This document shows positions 32,387-42,047 of a stretch of 64,000 nucleotides of DNA, piece by piece. Origin of the DNA: Agreia sp. VKM Ac-1783. Its GTDB lineage: Bacteria; Actinomycetota; Actinomycetes; Actinomycetales; Microbacteriaceae. The notes beneath the pieces are model-generated. The model made no database searches and was not told the DNA's origin. It worked only from the letters and a program-made list of their open reading frames with translations. The position numbers and the translations under genes were made by a program. Numbering within the stretch: the stretch's first letter is position 1; the number at the start of each line of letters is the position of its first letter. The stretch spans positions 434,001 to 498,000 of the forward strand of contig NZ_FXWI01000002.1 in the NCBI RefSeq assembly GCF_900177765.1, given 5' to 3'.

Positions 32387-33097
32387 TCACCAGGGCTTGT
32401 CGACGTAGTCCGGATCGGAAGGGGTGCGCTCTGCCGTCTGCTGGTCGCTACGATCCTGACCCGCATCGCGGAGCTTCTCCTCGAGTTGCTCGACCGTGGC
32501 ATCGCTCGGCGAATCATCTGGCTTCGGCTGATCGTCGCTCGAGTCGCCCTCGTCCTCGGGAGGCTGCTCGGCGAGCGCATCCTTCTTCTCCGTCACCCGC
32601 TTCTCCGAATCGGAGAGCTCGTCGTCGGTGCCCTCTTCTCCGTTCTGCGGCGGCTGGCGACACGACTCGTCGGCCTTGTCGATCACGTCGAGCGCCTCAT
32701 CGTAGAACGCGGATGCCTCGTCACGCTTCGTCGGGTCGGCTGCAACGACGGCGTCACCCTGACGTTCGAGCACCAGTGACAGATTCACCCGCACGGGGCA
32801 CTGCTCGGCGGGGGACGCCAAGCCGAGCGCACGCTCGAACTCGACCTGCGCATCCGCGTCGAGCCCCTGCGCCGCGAGCCCGTCGCCGACAGCGAAGTGC
32901 GCCTTCCACGGATCGATCACGTTGACGACGGTGAGCCATCTCGCCAGCGAGGTGGCCGATTCGAAGTCCTCGCGCTCGTAGGCCGCCGACACCTGGCCGG
33001 AGACGATCGCGAGTCCGACGAGCTTGACCGCCACGACCGTCGCGAGCACGGTCGGTGCCAAGGCGACGAGGCCGGCTTTCGTACGACGACGCATCAT
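32387..33097 (-). CDS. Membrane-anchored TPR-like protein of the MoxR-VWA operon
   Basis: The 236-aa protein has a basic N-terminus, one membrane helix (about 8-30), then helical repeats around residues 40-130 (YEREDFESATSLARWL and VGDGLAAQGLDADAQVEFERAL) resembling tetratricopeptide units, and finally a highly charged Glu/Asp/Pro-rich tail. In MoxR operons of other bacteria a TPR protein with the same position (BatE-like) is common. Its ATG overlaps the stop of the preceding VWA gene, so it is coupled to it. Confidence 0.75.
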   Translation of the reverse strand: MMRRRTKAGLVALAPTVLATVVAVKLVGLAIVSGQVSAAYEREDFESATSLARWLTVVNVIDPWKAHFAVGDGLAAQGLDADAQVEFERALGLASPAEQCPVRVNLSLVLERQGDAVVAADPTKRDEASAFYDEALDVIDKADESCRQPPQNGEEGTDDELSDSEKRVTEKKDALAEQPPEDEGDSSDDQPKPDDSPSDATVEQLEEKLRDAGQDRSDQQTAERTPSDPDYVDKPW

Positions 33098-34101
33098 TCC
33101 TCGCCCCCATGCCGGATGGCCGCCGCGCGGAGCTCGCGGAGACGCCGCACGATCACGATTGCCTCGAATGCGAGCAGCAGCATGAGCGCCGCGGCCGGTA
33201 TCCAGTACAGCTCCGTCGTGCCCCCCGTGGACTCGTTCGACGTGGACAGGGCCTGTGACGGCCCGACATCGGATGCCGGCGCATCGCCGGGAGCGGTCCT
33301 GTGCACGTACTCCACGCCCAGTTGGTCTGCGATCGTGCGCAGATTCTTCTCGTCTATGACAGAGCGAGCGGGCGCACCCGTGTCGTCGGTCACATACCCG
33401 TCGTCGGTCTTGTCATCGTCGTAGTATCCCGTCTGCACCCGCATCTGCCCTCCGGCGTCGGTGCCGTAGCCGAACACGTATCCCCCGCTGACGAACCGAG
33501 CGGAGTCGTCGAAGCTCTCGACGGGCGCCGACGACGTCTGCTCACCGTCGCCGAAGTAGTACACGAGACGCGAACGATCCGGCTCTGCGGCCTCTGCTCG
33601 TTGCAGTGTCGATGCGAGGAGGTCTTTCGCCTGGGTGATACTGCTGCCGTTCGAGTAGAGCGTGATCTCGGGCGCCAGCACATCCGCCGCGTTGGAGACC
33701 GCAGTGGCATCGGAGGTGAGCGGCACGCGAAGCACTGCGGAGCTGTCGAACGACAGGAGAGCAAACTTCGCACCCGGATACGCGTCGACGAGGTCGACGA
33801 TGTCGCTCTTCACGCCGTCGAGTCTCGGCTGGGAGCCGTCGAAGTCTTCGGCGATGATGCTCGTGGTGGTGTCGACCACGAAGAAGACGTCGACATCGGT
33901 CGTGGCCTTCTCGCCGCCCGCTCCGGGGATTCCCGGGCGGAGGGCGACGAGCAGCAACAAGACGACCATCCCAGCGCGCACCGCCCACGACAGCCGACGC
34001 GCACGATTCTCGCGCGCAATCAGCTGCCAGATGGCGAACGCCGCCAACACGGCGAACACCGCGATGAGCGCGGGCAGCGGCAGAACAGGAGAGAATCTCA
34101 C
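33094..34101 (-). CDS. VWA-domain membrane protein, second of pair
   Basis: The 335-aa protein has two N-terminal membrane helices, an extracytoplasmic von Willebrand A domain and a C-terminal helix followed by a basic tail, as in BatB-type proteins. The metal-ion-dependent adhesion site starts VVDTTTSI, with Thr where DxSxS usually has its first Ser; the later Thr and Asp (VYYFGDGEQ) fit. The start is GTG 34101, which overlaps the previous stop (GTGA); the longer form from 34116 would begin inside the previous gene. Confidence 0.85.
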   Translation of the reverse strand: MRFSPVLPLPALIAVFAVLAAFAIWQLIARENRARRLSWAVRAGMVVLLLLVALRPGIPGAGGEKATTDVDVFFVVDTTTSIIAEDFDGSQPRLDGVKSDIVDLVDAYPGAKFALLSFDSSAVLRVPLTSDATAVSNAADVLAPEITLYSNGSSITQAKDLLASTLQRAEAAEPDRSRLVYYFGDGEQTSSAPVESFDDSARFVSGGYVFGYGTDAGGQMRVQTGYYDDDKTDDGYVTDDTGAPARSVIDEKNLRTIADQLGVEYVHRTAPGDAPASDVGPSQALSTSNESTGGTTELYWIPAAALMLLLAFEAIVIVRRLRELRAAAIRHGGEE

Positions 34102-35078
34102 AGCCGGGCCCTCCACGCGAGAGCGAGCAGACTTGCGAGAAGCACGATCGCGAGCACGACGAGTGGGGTGGGCTGGTCGGAGACGATCAGTTTCGGTTCG
34201 TCATCGACGAGCGCCGCCTCCGTCGCCTCGATGCCGTCGACGATCGTCGGAACAGTGTCGGCCGACTCGAGAACGAAGTAGTCGCCGCCGGTCGAATCGG
34301 CGACCCGCTGAAACTCCGCCGAGTCCTCGGAATCGCCGGGGTTGGTCACGCTCGGATCGATCCCGTAGACCCGCACGTCGCGAGACTTCGCAAAGGCGCC
34401 GGCCTCGTCGAGTGTCATGATCGGTGTTCCGTTGATGTCGTTGTCGGTGGCCAGCACGACGGAACGCGATCGTTTCTCATCGCTCCTGTCGAAGGTGAGC
34501 ACACACGACGCGAGGCCGTCGCCGATGAGCGACGCTCCCTCCCCCGTGAGAGTTCCACCGAACGCGTCGCCGAACTCTCCGGTGCCGTCGAGACTCGAAC
34601 GCACGGTCTCGAGTTGCTCGGCGATGTAGTCGTAGTCGTCGGTGAGGGGAAAGACCTGGGCGGCGGACGAGTTGAAGATAACGAGCGCGAGCCTCTCGCC
34701 CTCGAATCCTTCGGAGAGCTCCTTGAATCGTTCGAGCACGTCGATGTCGACGTCTATCATCGAGCCCGACACGTCGAGGCAGAGCACCACGTCGCGGGTG
34801 AATTTCGCGGGCTTCTCAGTGGTGGTGACGACGGGCCGAGCAGCGAGCAGGGCAGCCGTCGCGATGAACAGCGACGCCACGACGAGGGTCACGACACTGA
34901 GTCCGCGCATCCTCGAGACGGCGGCGACGAAACCAGGGAGCCTCGTGAGGCGCTCCGTGTGGGCGACCGGAACTGCGGCATCCGATGACCTTCGTCGGCG
35001 AACGAACCGGGGCAGCACGATGACGGCGACGACGACCGGCACCAGGACGACGAGAATCCACGGGTTGGCTAGCTCCAT
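34098..35078 (-). CDS. VWA-domain membrane protein, first of pair
   Basis: The 326-aa BatA-type protein has a helix near residues 8-24, another at about 60-80, the VWA domain with a canonical MIDAS (CLDVSGSM, near residue 100), and a C-terminal helix with a basic end. Together with MoxR and DUF58 proteins such VWA pairs are thought to form a chaperone-like assembly with the ATPase; the client is unknown here. It overlaps the preceding small membrane gene by 10 bases. Confidence 0.88.
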   Translation of the reverse strand: MELANPWILVVLVPVVVAVIVLPRFVRRRRSSDAAVPVAHTERLTRLPGFVAAVSRMRGLSVVTLVVASLFIATAALLAARPVVTTTEKPAKFTRDVVLCLDVSGSMIDVDIDVLERFKELSEGFEGERLALVIFNSSAAQVFPLTDDYDYIAEQLETVRSSLDGTGEFGDAFGGTLTGEGASLIGDGLASCVLTFDRSDEKRSRSVVLATDNDINGTPIMTLDEAGAFAKSRDVRVYGIDPSVTNPGDSEDSAEFQRVADSTGGDYFVLESADTVPTIVDGIEATEAALVDDEPKLIVSDQPTPLVVLAIVLLASLLALAWRARL

Positions 35079-35530
35079 GACTCGATCACCTGCCTCGCCC
35101 TCGCGACGGCCGACGAGATCTCGATACGGTCGGCGGATTCGAACGACGCCGGGTAGTACTCGGCCACCGCCGCGGTGACCGATGGCAGTGACGATGACTG
35201 CAACTCGGTCAACGTCATCACCGGGGCGTCGACTCCGCTAACCGCGTGAGCGTACTCGCGCACGACCGCGCTGAGGCGTTGATGCGCGGAACGCGCGGAG
35301 ATCCGCTGTGCCGCGAAGCCGGCCTCGATCTCTGTGATTCGCGCATGGTATCCGGCGCGGAGGCCGGCGATCCCGCCCGGTGGCAACGGCGCAGGCGAGG
35401 CGGCGTGCTTTCGTGCGCGCACGAGAAGAATGACGAGGATGGTCGCGACGACCAGCACGAGCAGCGCGATGCCGATGACGAGCCATGCGCCGCCGTAGCC
35501 GACGGGAGGAATGAGTTCTGTGTCAGGCAC
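35069..35530 (-). CDS. Single-helix membrane protein of the MoxR operon (DUF4381-like)
   Basis: The 153-aa protein has a short N-terminus (with PPVGYGG), one strong membrane helix (about 15-37), a Pro-rich juxtamembrane region and a soluble helical C-terminus with RISARSAHQRLSAVVREYAH. The organisation and operon position between the DUF58 and VWA genes match DUF4381 proteins, for which no activity is known. It overlaps the DUF58 gene by 8 bases, so it is translated with it. Confidence 0.75.
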   Translation of the reverse strand: MPDTELIPPVGYGGAWLVIGIALLVLVVATILVILLVRARKHAASPAPLPPGGIAGLRAGYHARITEIEAGFAAQRISARSAHQRLSAVVREYAHAVSGVDAPVMTLTELQSSSLPSVTAAVAEYYPASFESADRIEISSAVARARQVIESWS

Positions 35531-36392
35531 GCGACCTGGCCTTCAACAGGTGAAGAAGTGACGGCACGACGTCGTCGACACGCCCCACGCGCCTATGCGG
35601 GACTCCGAGGTCGTCGAACGTCGTCTGGCGCCCCAGGACCTCCTCCTCGATCGAACGCGTGAGCTCGGCGGTGAGCCGTCGGTCGGTGCGAAGCACCTCG
35701 GGAATCCGCCATCCGTCGTCGACCGCGGTCGCACCGGTGAACCGCAGCGGATCGATGTCGCCCACGGTCACCCAGACCAGTTCGTGCTGGGCGCGAAGAC
35801 GACGCACCAGCTTCGTTTGCTCAGGCCCGAGAACCGCGTCGTCGGTCACGACCACCACGATCGCACGCCTAAGCACAGTGCGGGCGACGATTCGGAGGGT
35901 GCGGTCGAGATCGCTCTGCGGCGAATCAAGACGGTGCGCCGCGTCGATCGCTCTCAGAACCCGTTCGAGGTGATCCTCGCTCGACCGGGCAGGGAGACGG
36001 ATCGTGCGTTCGGCGTCACCCGAGAGCAGCGCCACCTCGTCACCGTGGCGCACCGCCAGGTAGCCGAGCACCCCGACGACCGCCAGGGCGATATCGCTCT
36101 TCCGTTCACCGTCGGCTGCCCTCGCCGCCATATTGCGGCCGGTGTCGAGCACGAAGTACACCGTCTGCCTCCGCAGAGCCGTATAGCGTCTGACGAGAGT
36201 GGCCCCGTGACGCGCGGTGGCCTTCCAGTCGATGTCTCGTACCTCGTCTCCGGCGACATAGCTGCGCAAGTCCTCGAAGTCCATGCTCCGACCCGTGACG
36301 AGCGAGCCGTATTCTCCGTCGAGCAGGTGCAGCGCCTTGCGATGCGCGTGGATGAACATCCGCGACTTGATACGCACGAGAAGGCTGTCCAT
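35523..36392 (-). CDS. DUF58 domain protein
   Basis: The 289-aa cytoplasmic protein carries the DUF58 signature around residues 35-75: GSMDFEDLRSYVAGDEVRDIDWKA and then RRYTALRRQTVYFVLDTGRNM, the latter forming a VWA-like metal site with Asp-Thr-Gly. DUF58 proteins accompany MoxR ATPases almost everywhere. There are no membrane helices, unlike many longer DUF58 proteins. The start at 36392 lies 5 bases after the moxR stop, and the reading frame upstream of that point is only a shadow of moxR. Confidence 0.9.
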   Translation of the reverse strand: MDSLLVRIKSRMFIHAHRKALHLLDGEYGSLVTGRSMDFEDLRSYVAGDEVRDIDWKATARHGATLVRRYTALRRQTVYFVLDTGRNMAARAADGERKSDIALAVVGVLGYLAVRHGDEVALLSGDAERTIRLPARSSEDHLERVLRAIDAAHRLDSPQSDLDRTLRIVARTVLRRAIVVVVTDDAVLGPEQTKLVRRLRAQHELVWVTVGDIDPLRFTGATAVDDGWRIPEVLRTDRRLTAELTRSIEEEVLGRQTTFDDLGVPHRRVGRVDDVVPSLLHLLKARSRA

Positions 36393-36397
36393 AGCGC

Positions 36398-37393
36398 TCA
36401 GGGCGTATGAACAGACGCGAAGATCGCGTCGATGACGGCTTCGGGGCGCACGCCCTCCGCGTCGGCGTCGAAGTTCAAGATGACCCGGTGCCGCAGCACG
36501 GCGTGCCGGATCGCCTTGACGTCGTCGGGCACCACGTGGGCACGACCCGACAGAAGCGCCAGCGCACGCGCGGCCTGCATAAAGGCGATGGTGCCGCGAG
36601 GGCTCGCCCCGTATTCGACGTAGCCGGCCAGCTCTTCGCCGATGTAATTGAGCGGATTGCGCGTCACGTACACGATCGACACGATGTAGTTGCGGATCGC
36701 GTCGTCGACGTAGACCCGCGACGCGGCCTGCTGCAGGAATCGCACGTCGTCGAGCGCGACCGTGCCCTCGTGCTGGCTCGATGCATCGAAGACTCCGGCG
36801 TCGAGGCGCCGCAAGACCTCGAGCTCTTCCTCCATCGTCGGGTAGTCGATGATCTCTTTCAGCAGGAATCTGTCCATCTGCGCCTCGGGCAGCTGATACG
36901 TGCCCTCCTGCTCGATGGGGTTCTGCGTCGCCATCACCAGGAAGGGCTCGGGAAGCGGGTAGACGGTTCCGCCGATCGTCGTCTGGCGCTCCTGCATCGC
37001 CTCGAGCATCGCGCTCTGCGTCTTGGCGCTGGAGCGGTTGACCTCGTCGAGCAGCACGAAGTTCGAGTGCACCGGTCCCAGCTGGGTTTCGAACGTGCTG
37101 GTGCGCGCGTCGTAGACCTGAGTGCCCGTGATGTCGCTCGGCAGCAGATCGGGGGTGCACTGGATGCGCGTGAATTGCGCGTGGATGGCTCTGGCGAGCG
37201 TGGTCGCCGCGGTCGTCTTGGCGAGCCCGGGCACGCTCTCGAGGAGCACATGCCCGCCAGCGACGAGCGCCACCAGAAGGGCACGACGCAGAGTCACCTG
37301 CCCCACAACGGTGGCCGAATACGACGATTCGATGGCGCGAACGATCGTTCCCGCGCGCTCCATCTCCTGTGCGGTCAGAGGCTCCAGCCTCAT
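36398..37393 (-). CDS. moxR: MoxR-family AAA+ ATPase
   Basis: The 331-aa AAA+ ATPase has Walker [10 protein letters not shown] (about residue 57), Walker [11 protein letters not shown], a sensor-1 region [22 protein letters not shown] and the lid with a SPRG motif. MoxR proteins remodel or activate partner enzymes together with VWA proteins; the target is unknown. Its ATG overlaps the ispG stop by ATGA, so the whole MoxR operon is coupled to an isoprenoid gene. The frame stays open to 37609, but that part lies inside ispG. Confidence 0.93.
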   Translation of the reverse strand: MRLEPLTAQEMERAGTIVRAIESSYSATVVGQVTLRRALLVALVAGGHVLLESVPGLAKTTAATTLARAIHAQFTRIQCTPDLLPSDITGTQVYDARTSTFETQLGPVHSNFVLLDEVNRSSAKTQSAMLEAMQERQTTIGGTVYPLPEPFLVMATQNPIEQEGTYQLPEAQMDRFLLKEIIDYPTMEEELEVLRRLDAGVFDASSQHEGTVALDDVRFLQQAASRVYVDDAIRNYIVSIVYVTRNPLNYIGEELAGYVEYGASPRGTIAFMQAARALALLSGRAHVVPDDVKAIRHAVLRHRVILNFDADAEGVRPEAVIDAIFASVHTP

Positions 37394-38550
37394 CGGGCTC
37401 CGACCGTGACGACGGGGCTGCCCGTCGAGGTGTCTGCGGCAGGCATCTCTGCGGCGAGACGGTTCGCCTCCTCGATGAGCGTGGCCACGATCTCGGACTC
37501 GGGCACGGTCTTGACGACCTCGCCCTTGACGAAGATCTGACCCTTGCCGTTGCCGGATGCGACGCCCAGGTCGGCGTCGCGGGCCTCGCCCGGTCCGTTC
37601 ACGACGCATCCCATCACGGCGACGCGCAGGGGCACGGTCATGCCCTCGAGGCCGTCAGTCACGTCGTTAGCGAGCTTGTACACGTCGACCTGAGCACGCC
37701 CGCAGCTGGGGCACGACACGATCTCGAGCTTGCGTTCGCGCAGGTTGAGCGACTGCAGGATCTGCAGCCCGACCTTGATCTCCTGTGCGGGAGGGGCCGA
37801 CAGGGACACGCGGATGGTGTCTCCGATGCCCTCGGAGAGCAGGATGCCGAACGCCGTGGAGCTCTTGATGGTGCCCTGGAACTCGGGGCCGGCCTCGGTG
37901 ACACCGAGGTGCAGCGGCCAGTCGCCGCGCTCGGCGAGCAGACGGTAGGCCTTGACCATGATGATCGGATCGTTGTGCTTGACCGAGATCTTGAAGTCGT
38001 GGAAGTCGTGCTCCTCGAAGAGGCTGGCCTCCCAGACGGCGCTCTCGACGAGCGCCTCGGGGGTGGCCTTTCCGTACTTCTGAAGAAGCGAGGGCTCGAG
38101 CGATCCGGCGTTGACGCCGATGCGGATGGACACACCCGCCGCCTTGGCCGCCGCGGCGATCTTGCCGACCTGGTCGTCGAACTTGCGGATGTTGCCGGGG
38201 TTCACGCGAACCGCCGCACATCCCGCATCGATGGCTGCGTAGACGTAGTTGGGCTGGAAGTGGATGTCGGCGATGACCGGGATCTGGCTCTTCTTCGCGA
38301 TGATCGGCAGAGCCTCCGCATCGTCTCGGCTCGGCACGGCGACACGCACGATGTCGCATCCCGACGCGGTGAGTTCGGCGATCTGCTGGAGAGTCGCGTT
38401 GATGTTCGGAGTCGGGGTCGTCGTCATCGATTGGACGCTGATGGGAGCGTCACCGCCTACGAGTACCTTGCCGACTTTGATCTGACGGGACTTGCGCCGA
38501 GGTGCGAGGGTTTCAGGCACTTTCGGCATTCCCAGATTGATAGCAGCCAC
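37390..38550 (-). CDS. ispG: 4-hydroxy-3-methylbut-2-en-1-yl diphosphate synthase (flavodoxin)
   Basis: The 386-aa IspG is the penultimate enzyme of the MEP isoprenoid pathway, converting MEcPP to HMBPP with a [4Fe-4S] cluster. The N-terminal TIM barrel begins [20 protein letters not shown], and the cluster ligands are two Cys in [10 protein letters not shown] and one in [11 protein letters not shown] with the following Glu. The start is placed at GTG 38550 ([13 protein letters not shown]), the usual actinobacterial N-terminus, and is supported by a TACACT box seven bases upstream. dxr lies nearby on the same strand. Confidence 0.95.
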   Translation of the reverse strand: MAAINLGMPKVPETLAPRRKSRQIKVGKVLVGGDAPISVQSMTTTPTPNINATLQQIAELTASGCDIVRVAVPSRDDAEALPIIAKKSQIPVIADIHFQPNYVYAAIDAGCAAVRVNPGNIRKFDDQVGKIAAAAKAAGVSIRIGVNAGSLEPSLLQKYGKATPEALVESAVWEASLFEEHDFHDFKISVKHNDPIIMVKAYRLLAERGDWPLHLGVTEAGPEFQGTIKSSTAFGILLSEGIGDTIRVSLSAPPAQEIKVGLQILQSLNLRERKLEIVSCPSCGRAQVDVYKLANDVTDGLEGMTVPLRVAVMGCVVNGPGEARDADLGVASGNGKGQIFVKGEVVKTVPESEIVATLIEEANRLAAEMPAADTSTGSPVVTVGAR

Positions 38551-38563
38551 GTCTCCCAGTGTA
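38551..38563 (-). promoter_or_regulatory. ispG: -10 box TACACT for ispG
   Basis: TACACT on the minus strand (38558-38563) lies seven bases before GTG 38550; GGGAG also occurs in the gap but sits too close to the start. Confidence 0.4.
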
Positions 38564-38596
38564 GGCGTCGACCGGAGGGGTGCAGCCGGTGCCACG

Positions 38597-39265
38597 CTAA
38601 CCGTCGTTCCAGCCGGTGCGCACCAGGTGGGTCTCATAGGCGGTGACGACCAACTGCACGCGGTCTCTCGCACCGAGTTTCTGCATGATCCTCGACACGT
38701 GCGTCTTGGCTGTCAGGGGACTGAGAAACAGTTTCGTCGCGATCTCCTCGTTGGTGAGGCCGTGGCCGACGAGGGCCAGTACTTCGCGTTCCCGGTCGGT
38801 CAGCACCGAGAGCGTTTCTGTATCGACGACCGCTGATAGACCTCCGGAGACCCGTCCGAGGAGCCGTCTCGTGACACCCGGAGAGAGAAGCGCGTCACCG
38901 GCGGCCGCGACGCGCACCGCCCGGATGAGCTCGACCGGCTCGGTGTCCTTCACGAGAAAGCCGGAGGCCCCGGCGCGAATGGCGTCGATGACGTAGTCGT
39001 CGAGCTCGAAGGTCGTGACGATCACGATGTGCGTCGCAGAGTTCTGCGGGTCGGCCACGATCTGGCGCGTCGCCCAGATGCCGTCGCCGTCGGGCATCCG
39101 GATGTCCATGAGCACGACGTCGGGGTGCAGCCGGGCCACCGACGCCACGGCTTCGGCACCGGTCGCTGCCTGCCCGACGACGTCGATGTCGGGCTCGCTC
39201 GCGAGCAGCGCCGTGAAACCGGCCCGGATCAGTTGTTGATCGTCGGCGATCACCACTCGGATCAT
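38597..39265 (-). CDS. NarL/LuxR-type response regulator
   Basis: The 222-aa regulator has a receiver domain (1 to about 120) with the acidic pair in IADDQQ, the phospho-acceptor Asp in [13 protein letters not shown] and the Lys in [10 protein letters not shown]-terminal LuxR helix-turn-helix follows ([22 protein letters not shown], about 155-210). Its partner histidine kinase is encoded immediately upstream, with a 1-base gap. The target genes are unknown; the pair sits between rseP and ispG. Confidence 0.93.
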   Translation of the reverse strand: MIRVVIADDQQLIRAGFTALLASEPDIDVVGQAATGAEAVASVARLHPDVVLMDIRMPDGDGIWATRQIVADPQNSATHIVIVTTFELDDYVIDAIRAGASGFLVKDTEPVELIRAVRVAAAGDALLSPGVTRRLLGRVSGGLSAVVDTETLSVLTDREREVLALVGHGLTNEEIATKLFLSPLTAKTHVSRIMQKLGARDRVQLVVTAYETHLVRTGWNDG

Positions 39266-39266
39266 G

Positions 39267-40544
39267 TCAGGAGGTTCCGTTCATCGAAGGTCTCGCGGAA
39301 CGCGGAATCGTTGCGGTGATCGCGAAACCCTGGGGTGACAGGTTGACGGCCTCGAGATGTCCACCGAGCAGTTCCGCGCGCTCGCGCATGCCGAGGAGGC
39401 CTTTGCCCGCGACGGAGTCGACGTCGTCCGTCACTCCCCTGCCGTTGTCGGTCACTCGGAGCACGATAGCGCCGTCGCTCTCCCGCAGTTCGACGTGGGC
39501 TTTCGTCGCCGCCGAATGCCGCACGATATTCGTGAGGCTCTCCTGAGCAATGCGGTAGAGCGCGAGCTGAGCTGCGGCCGACGGGGCCGGGCCGATCTGC
39601 GAGTCGAGCTCGACGTCGACGCCGCCCGCTCTGATGTTCTCGACAAGACGGGGAAGACTCTCGAGGTCGGCCTCGGGAACGAGGGGCGCTTCGGCGGAAT
39701 CGACAGAGTCGCCCCGGAGGATGCCGAGCACGTCGCGAACCTCGTCGAGTGCCTGCTTGCTCGTGGCCTTGATACTGGCGAGTGCCTCGCCCGCCTTCTC
39801 CGGCTGAGACTCCAGAAGATGCAGCCCGACTCCCGCCTGCACATTGATCGACGACAGCGAGTGGGCCAGTACATCGTGCAACTCGCGGGCGATACGCACC
39901 CGCTCTTGCTGCGCGGCGTCGATGCGCCGTCGGCTCTGCAGGCTGCGCAGCTGCGCGAATCGCTCGCGTCGAGTCCTGATCGACGATCCGAAGCCGAGCG
40001 CGACGATGATTCCGGTGGTGAGCAGCACGGCGGGTACAGGTTCCCATCCGACTCCCGCGAGACCGCTCGCGACGAATGCGACGATCCAGCCGGCGACGAC
40101 GGATGCCACGGCCCAGACACCGGCGCCCCGCACCACGGCGAGGCACACAGCGAAGAGCACCGAGGCGTATGCCGCGTAGATCGACGGGTCGAGGAGGACG
40201 TCGGCGACGGAGACCACGGCGACCGCTACCACGGCCGGTCCTGGGAACCGCCGTGCAGCGATCAGAGCGCAGGGACCGAGCACGGCGAACAGATATGCCA
40301 GGCCAGCGGTCTCTGGCGATATGGATACACCCGGCAGTTGGACCGTGACAGCGACCACCTGCACGACGAGCGAGATGATCACAGGCAGCCAGAGGCGCGC
40401 CTGCGGCGGAACGAACGGGCCTCGCGGACCGATTCCGTACGCGCCTCGCCATCCGGATCGCGGCCCGTGACGATGATGCCGATGATCGTGCGCCCCGCCC
40501 CAGCCGTCACGGCCACCGTCGAGCGGCGGTCTACGCAGGTTCAT
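39267..40544 (-). CDS. Sensor histidine kinase, NarL-partner type (HisKA_3)
   Basis: The 425-aa kinase has a cytoplasmic N-terminus rich in His and Arg (HDHRHHRHGP near residue 20), five or six membrane helices from about 45 to 185, and a dimerisation/phosphoacceptor segment RIARELHDVLAHSLSS with the phospho-His near residue 221. The C-terminal ATPase domain has VTDNGRGV and GLLGMRERAELLGG. No large extracytoplasmic sensor domain is seen, so the signal is probably sensed in the membrane; the His-rich end could bind metal (inference). The ATG follows a TAGCAT box by seven bases. Confidence 0.92.
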   Translation of the reverse strand: MNLRRPPLDGGRDGWGGAHDHRHHRHGPRSGWRGAYGIGPRGPFVPPQARLWLPVIISLVVQVVAVTVQLPGVSISPETAGLAYLFAVLGPCALIAARRFPGPAVVAVAVVSVADVLLDPSIYAAYASVLFAVCLAVVRGAGVWAVASVVAGWIVAFVASGLAGVGWEPVPAVLLTTGIIVALGFGSSIRTRRERFAQLRSLQSRRRIDAAQQERVRIARELHDVLAHSLSSINVQAGVGLHLLESQPEKAGEALASIKATSKQALDEVRDVLGILRGDSVDSAEAPLVPEADLESLPRLVENIRAGGVDVELDSQIGPAPSAAAQLALYRIAQESLTNIVRHSAATKAHVELRESDGAIVLRVTDNGRGVTDDVDSVAGKGLLGMRERAELLGGHLEAVNLSPQGFAITATIPRSARPSMNGTS

Positions 40545-40557
40545 GGTCTTGATGCTA
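40545..40557 (-). promoter_or_regulatory. -10 box TAGCAT for the two-component operon
   Basis: TAGCAT on the minus strand (40552-40557) lies seven bases before ATG 40544, with no Shine-Dalgarno sequence. Confidence 0.5.
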
Positions 40558-40638
40558 GCGAGCGCCGCACCTACAACGCGTCGCCCCCACGCTGCAACGT
40601 CCGGTACTCCCCCGGGAGTACCGGAACCCCGATCGGGA

Positions 40639-41961
40639 TCAGCCGAAGAGGTTGATCGGCTTGACGATGTCGGCGTACGTCAGCAGCACGCTCATGGCGC
40701 CGAGAACGATGACCACGGCGAAGGTCAGAGGCATCAGTTTGGCCGTGTCGACGGGGCCCGGGTCTCGACGCTTGAAGAGCTTCGCGAAGAATCGCCGGAT
40801 GCCCTCCCACAGCGCTCCTGCGATGTGACCGCCGTCGAGAGGCATCAGGGGCACGAGGTTGATGACGCCGAGCGCGATATTGAGCGAGCCGATCAGGCCG
40901 AGGAGCGTCGCGACCTTCGATTGGACGGTGAACTCGTCCATACTCGCGATCTCACCGGCGGCACGGCCGACGCCGACGACGCTGATGGGGCCATTCGGAT
41001 CGCGCTGGCCGGGGCCGAAGGCGGCGTTCGCGACATCGACCATGCGCTGAGGCAGGTTCACGATGATGTGCACGACGCCGGCGATGTTCTCGCCCACGAA
41101 AGGCAGCACAGCATCCGGCCCCTGCGGCACGAGTTCCTGCTTCGGACCGATGCCGACGAAGCCGACCTCCTGAGTGACGGGCTGTCCCGACTCGTCGAGC
41201 ACCTTGTTGCCCGAGGCATCCTGCTCGTAGCGCTCCGCGAGCAGCGGCACCACGGTCAGTGTCTTCGTCTGGCCGTCTCGCTGAACCTCGACGCTCAGCG
41301 TCTTGTTCGGAGACTTCTGAATGATCGCGGTCGACTCGTCCCAGTTGGAGACCGTCTTGCCGTCGATGGCCGTGATGATGTCGCCCTCTTCGAAACCTGC
41401 CGTGACGCCCGGGCCCGGATTGTCGCCCGGCTCGCAGGTCTGTCGCTCGCTCGTCGCCGGCAGGACGCACTGGCTGATCGAACCGATCGAGGTCTTCGCC
41501 ACACCGAAACCGCACAGCACGATGGCGAACACCACGATGGCGATGACGAAGTTCATCGCGGGGCCGCTGGCCATGATGATGATCCGCTTCCACACGGGCA
41601 GGCGGTAGAAGGCCCGATCGTCTTCATCTCCGATGGTCTCGGCGCTCACCTCGCGCGCATCCTGCACGAGCGTGTTGAAGAAGCCGGTGCTCGCGGTACG
41701 CACGGCGCCGCCCGTCTTCGCGGGCGGGAACATGCCGATCATCGAGATGTAGCCGCCCAGTGGGATCGCCTTGAGCCCGTACTCGGTCTCTCCGCGACGC
41801 TTCGACCACAGCGTGGGGCCGAATCCGATCATGTACTGCGTGACCTTCACACCGAAGAGCTTTGCCGGAACCAGGTGACCGACCTCGTGGAGACCGATAG
41901 AGACCACGAGCCCTACAAAGATGACGAGCACGCCGAGAATGAACTGAAGGACCGTTTCCAC
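40639..41961 (-). CDS. rseP: Site-2 (M50) membrane metalloprotease
   Basis: The 440-aa intramembrane zinc protease has HExxH as LHEVGHLVPA in the first helix, a PDZ domain in the middle (around EEGDIITAIDGKTV), the third zinc ligand in the late NLVPLMPLDGGH motif, and a final helix. Substrates of such proteases are anti-sigma factors and signal-peptide remnants; none is encoded nearby. GTG 41961 is preferred over GTG 41967 because TAACGT ends six bases before it. It lies downstream of dxr, as in many bacteria. Confidence 0.93.
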   Translation of the reverse strand: METVLQFILGVLVIFVGLVVSIGLHEVGHLVPAKLFGVKVTQYMIGFGPTLWSKRRGETEYGLKAIPLGGYISMIGMFPPAKTGGAVRTASTGFFNTLVQDAREVSAETIGDEDDRAFYRLPVWKRIIIMASGPAMNFVIAIVVFAIVLCGFGVAKTSIGSISQCVLPATSERQTCEPGDNPGPGVTAGFEEGDIITAIDGKTVSNWDESTAIIQKSPNKTLSVEVQRDGQTKTLTVVPLLAERYEQDASGNKVLDESGQPVTQEVGFVGIGPKQELVPQGPDAVLPFVGENIAGVVHIIVNLPQRMVDVANAAFGPGQRDPNGPISVVGVGRAAGEIASMDEFTVQSKVATLLGLIGSLNIALGVINLVPLMPLDGGHIAGALWEGIRRFFAKLFKRRDPGPVDTAKLMPLTFAVVIVLGAMSVLLTYADIVKPINLFG

Positions 41962-41973
41962 GTGCACACGTTA
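41962..41973 (-). promoter_or_regulatory. rseP: -10 box TAACGT for leaderless rseP
   Basis: TAACGT on the minus strand (41968-41973) ends six bases before GTG 41961 and decides between two in-frame GTG codons. Confidence 0.45.
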
Positions 41974-42047
41974 CAGCGCTCCCCCAGCTCGCCGCTGTCC
42001 GTTCGCTGGACGCGCGCCGTATGGCCGCCGTCAGTCGCCCGCGCGAA

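Noticed and set aside
41974-42047. Possible tRNA or small RNA in the rseP-dxr gap
   Set aside because: No cloverleaf, no CCA end and no T-loop GGTTCGA-type box; the gap is short and unstructured.
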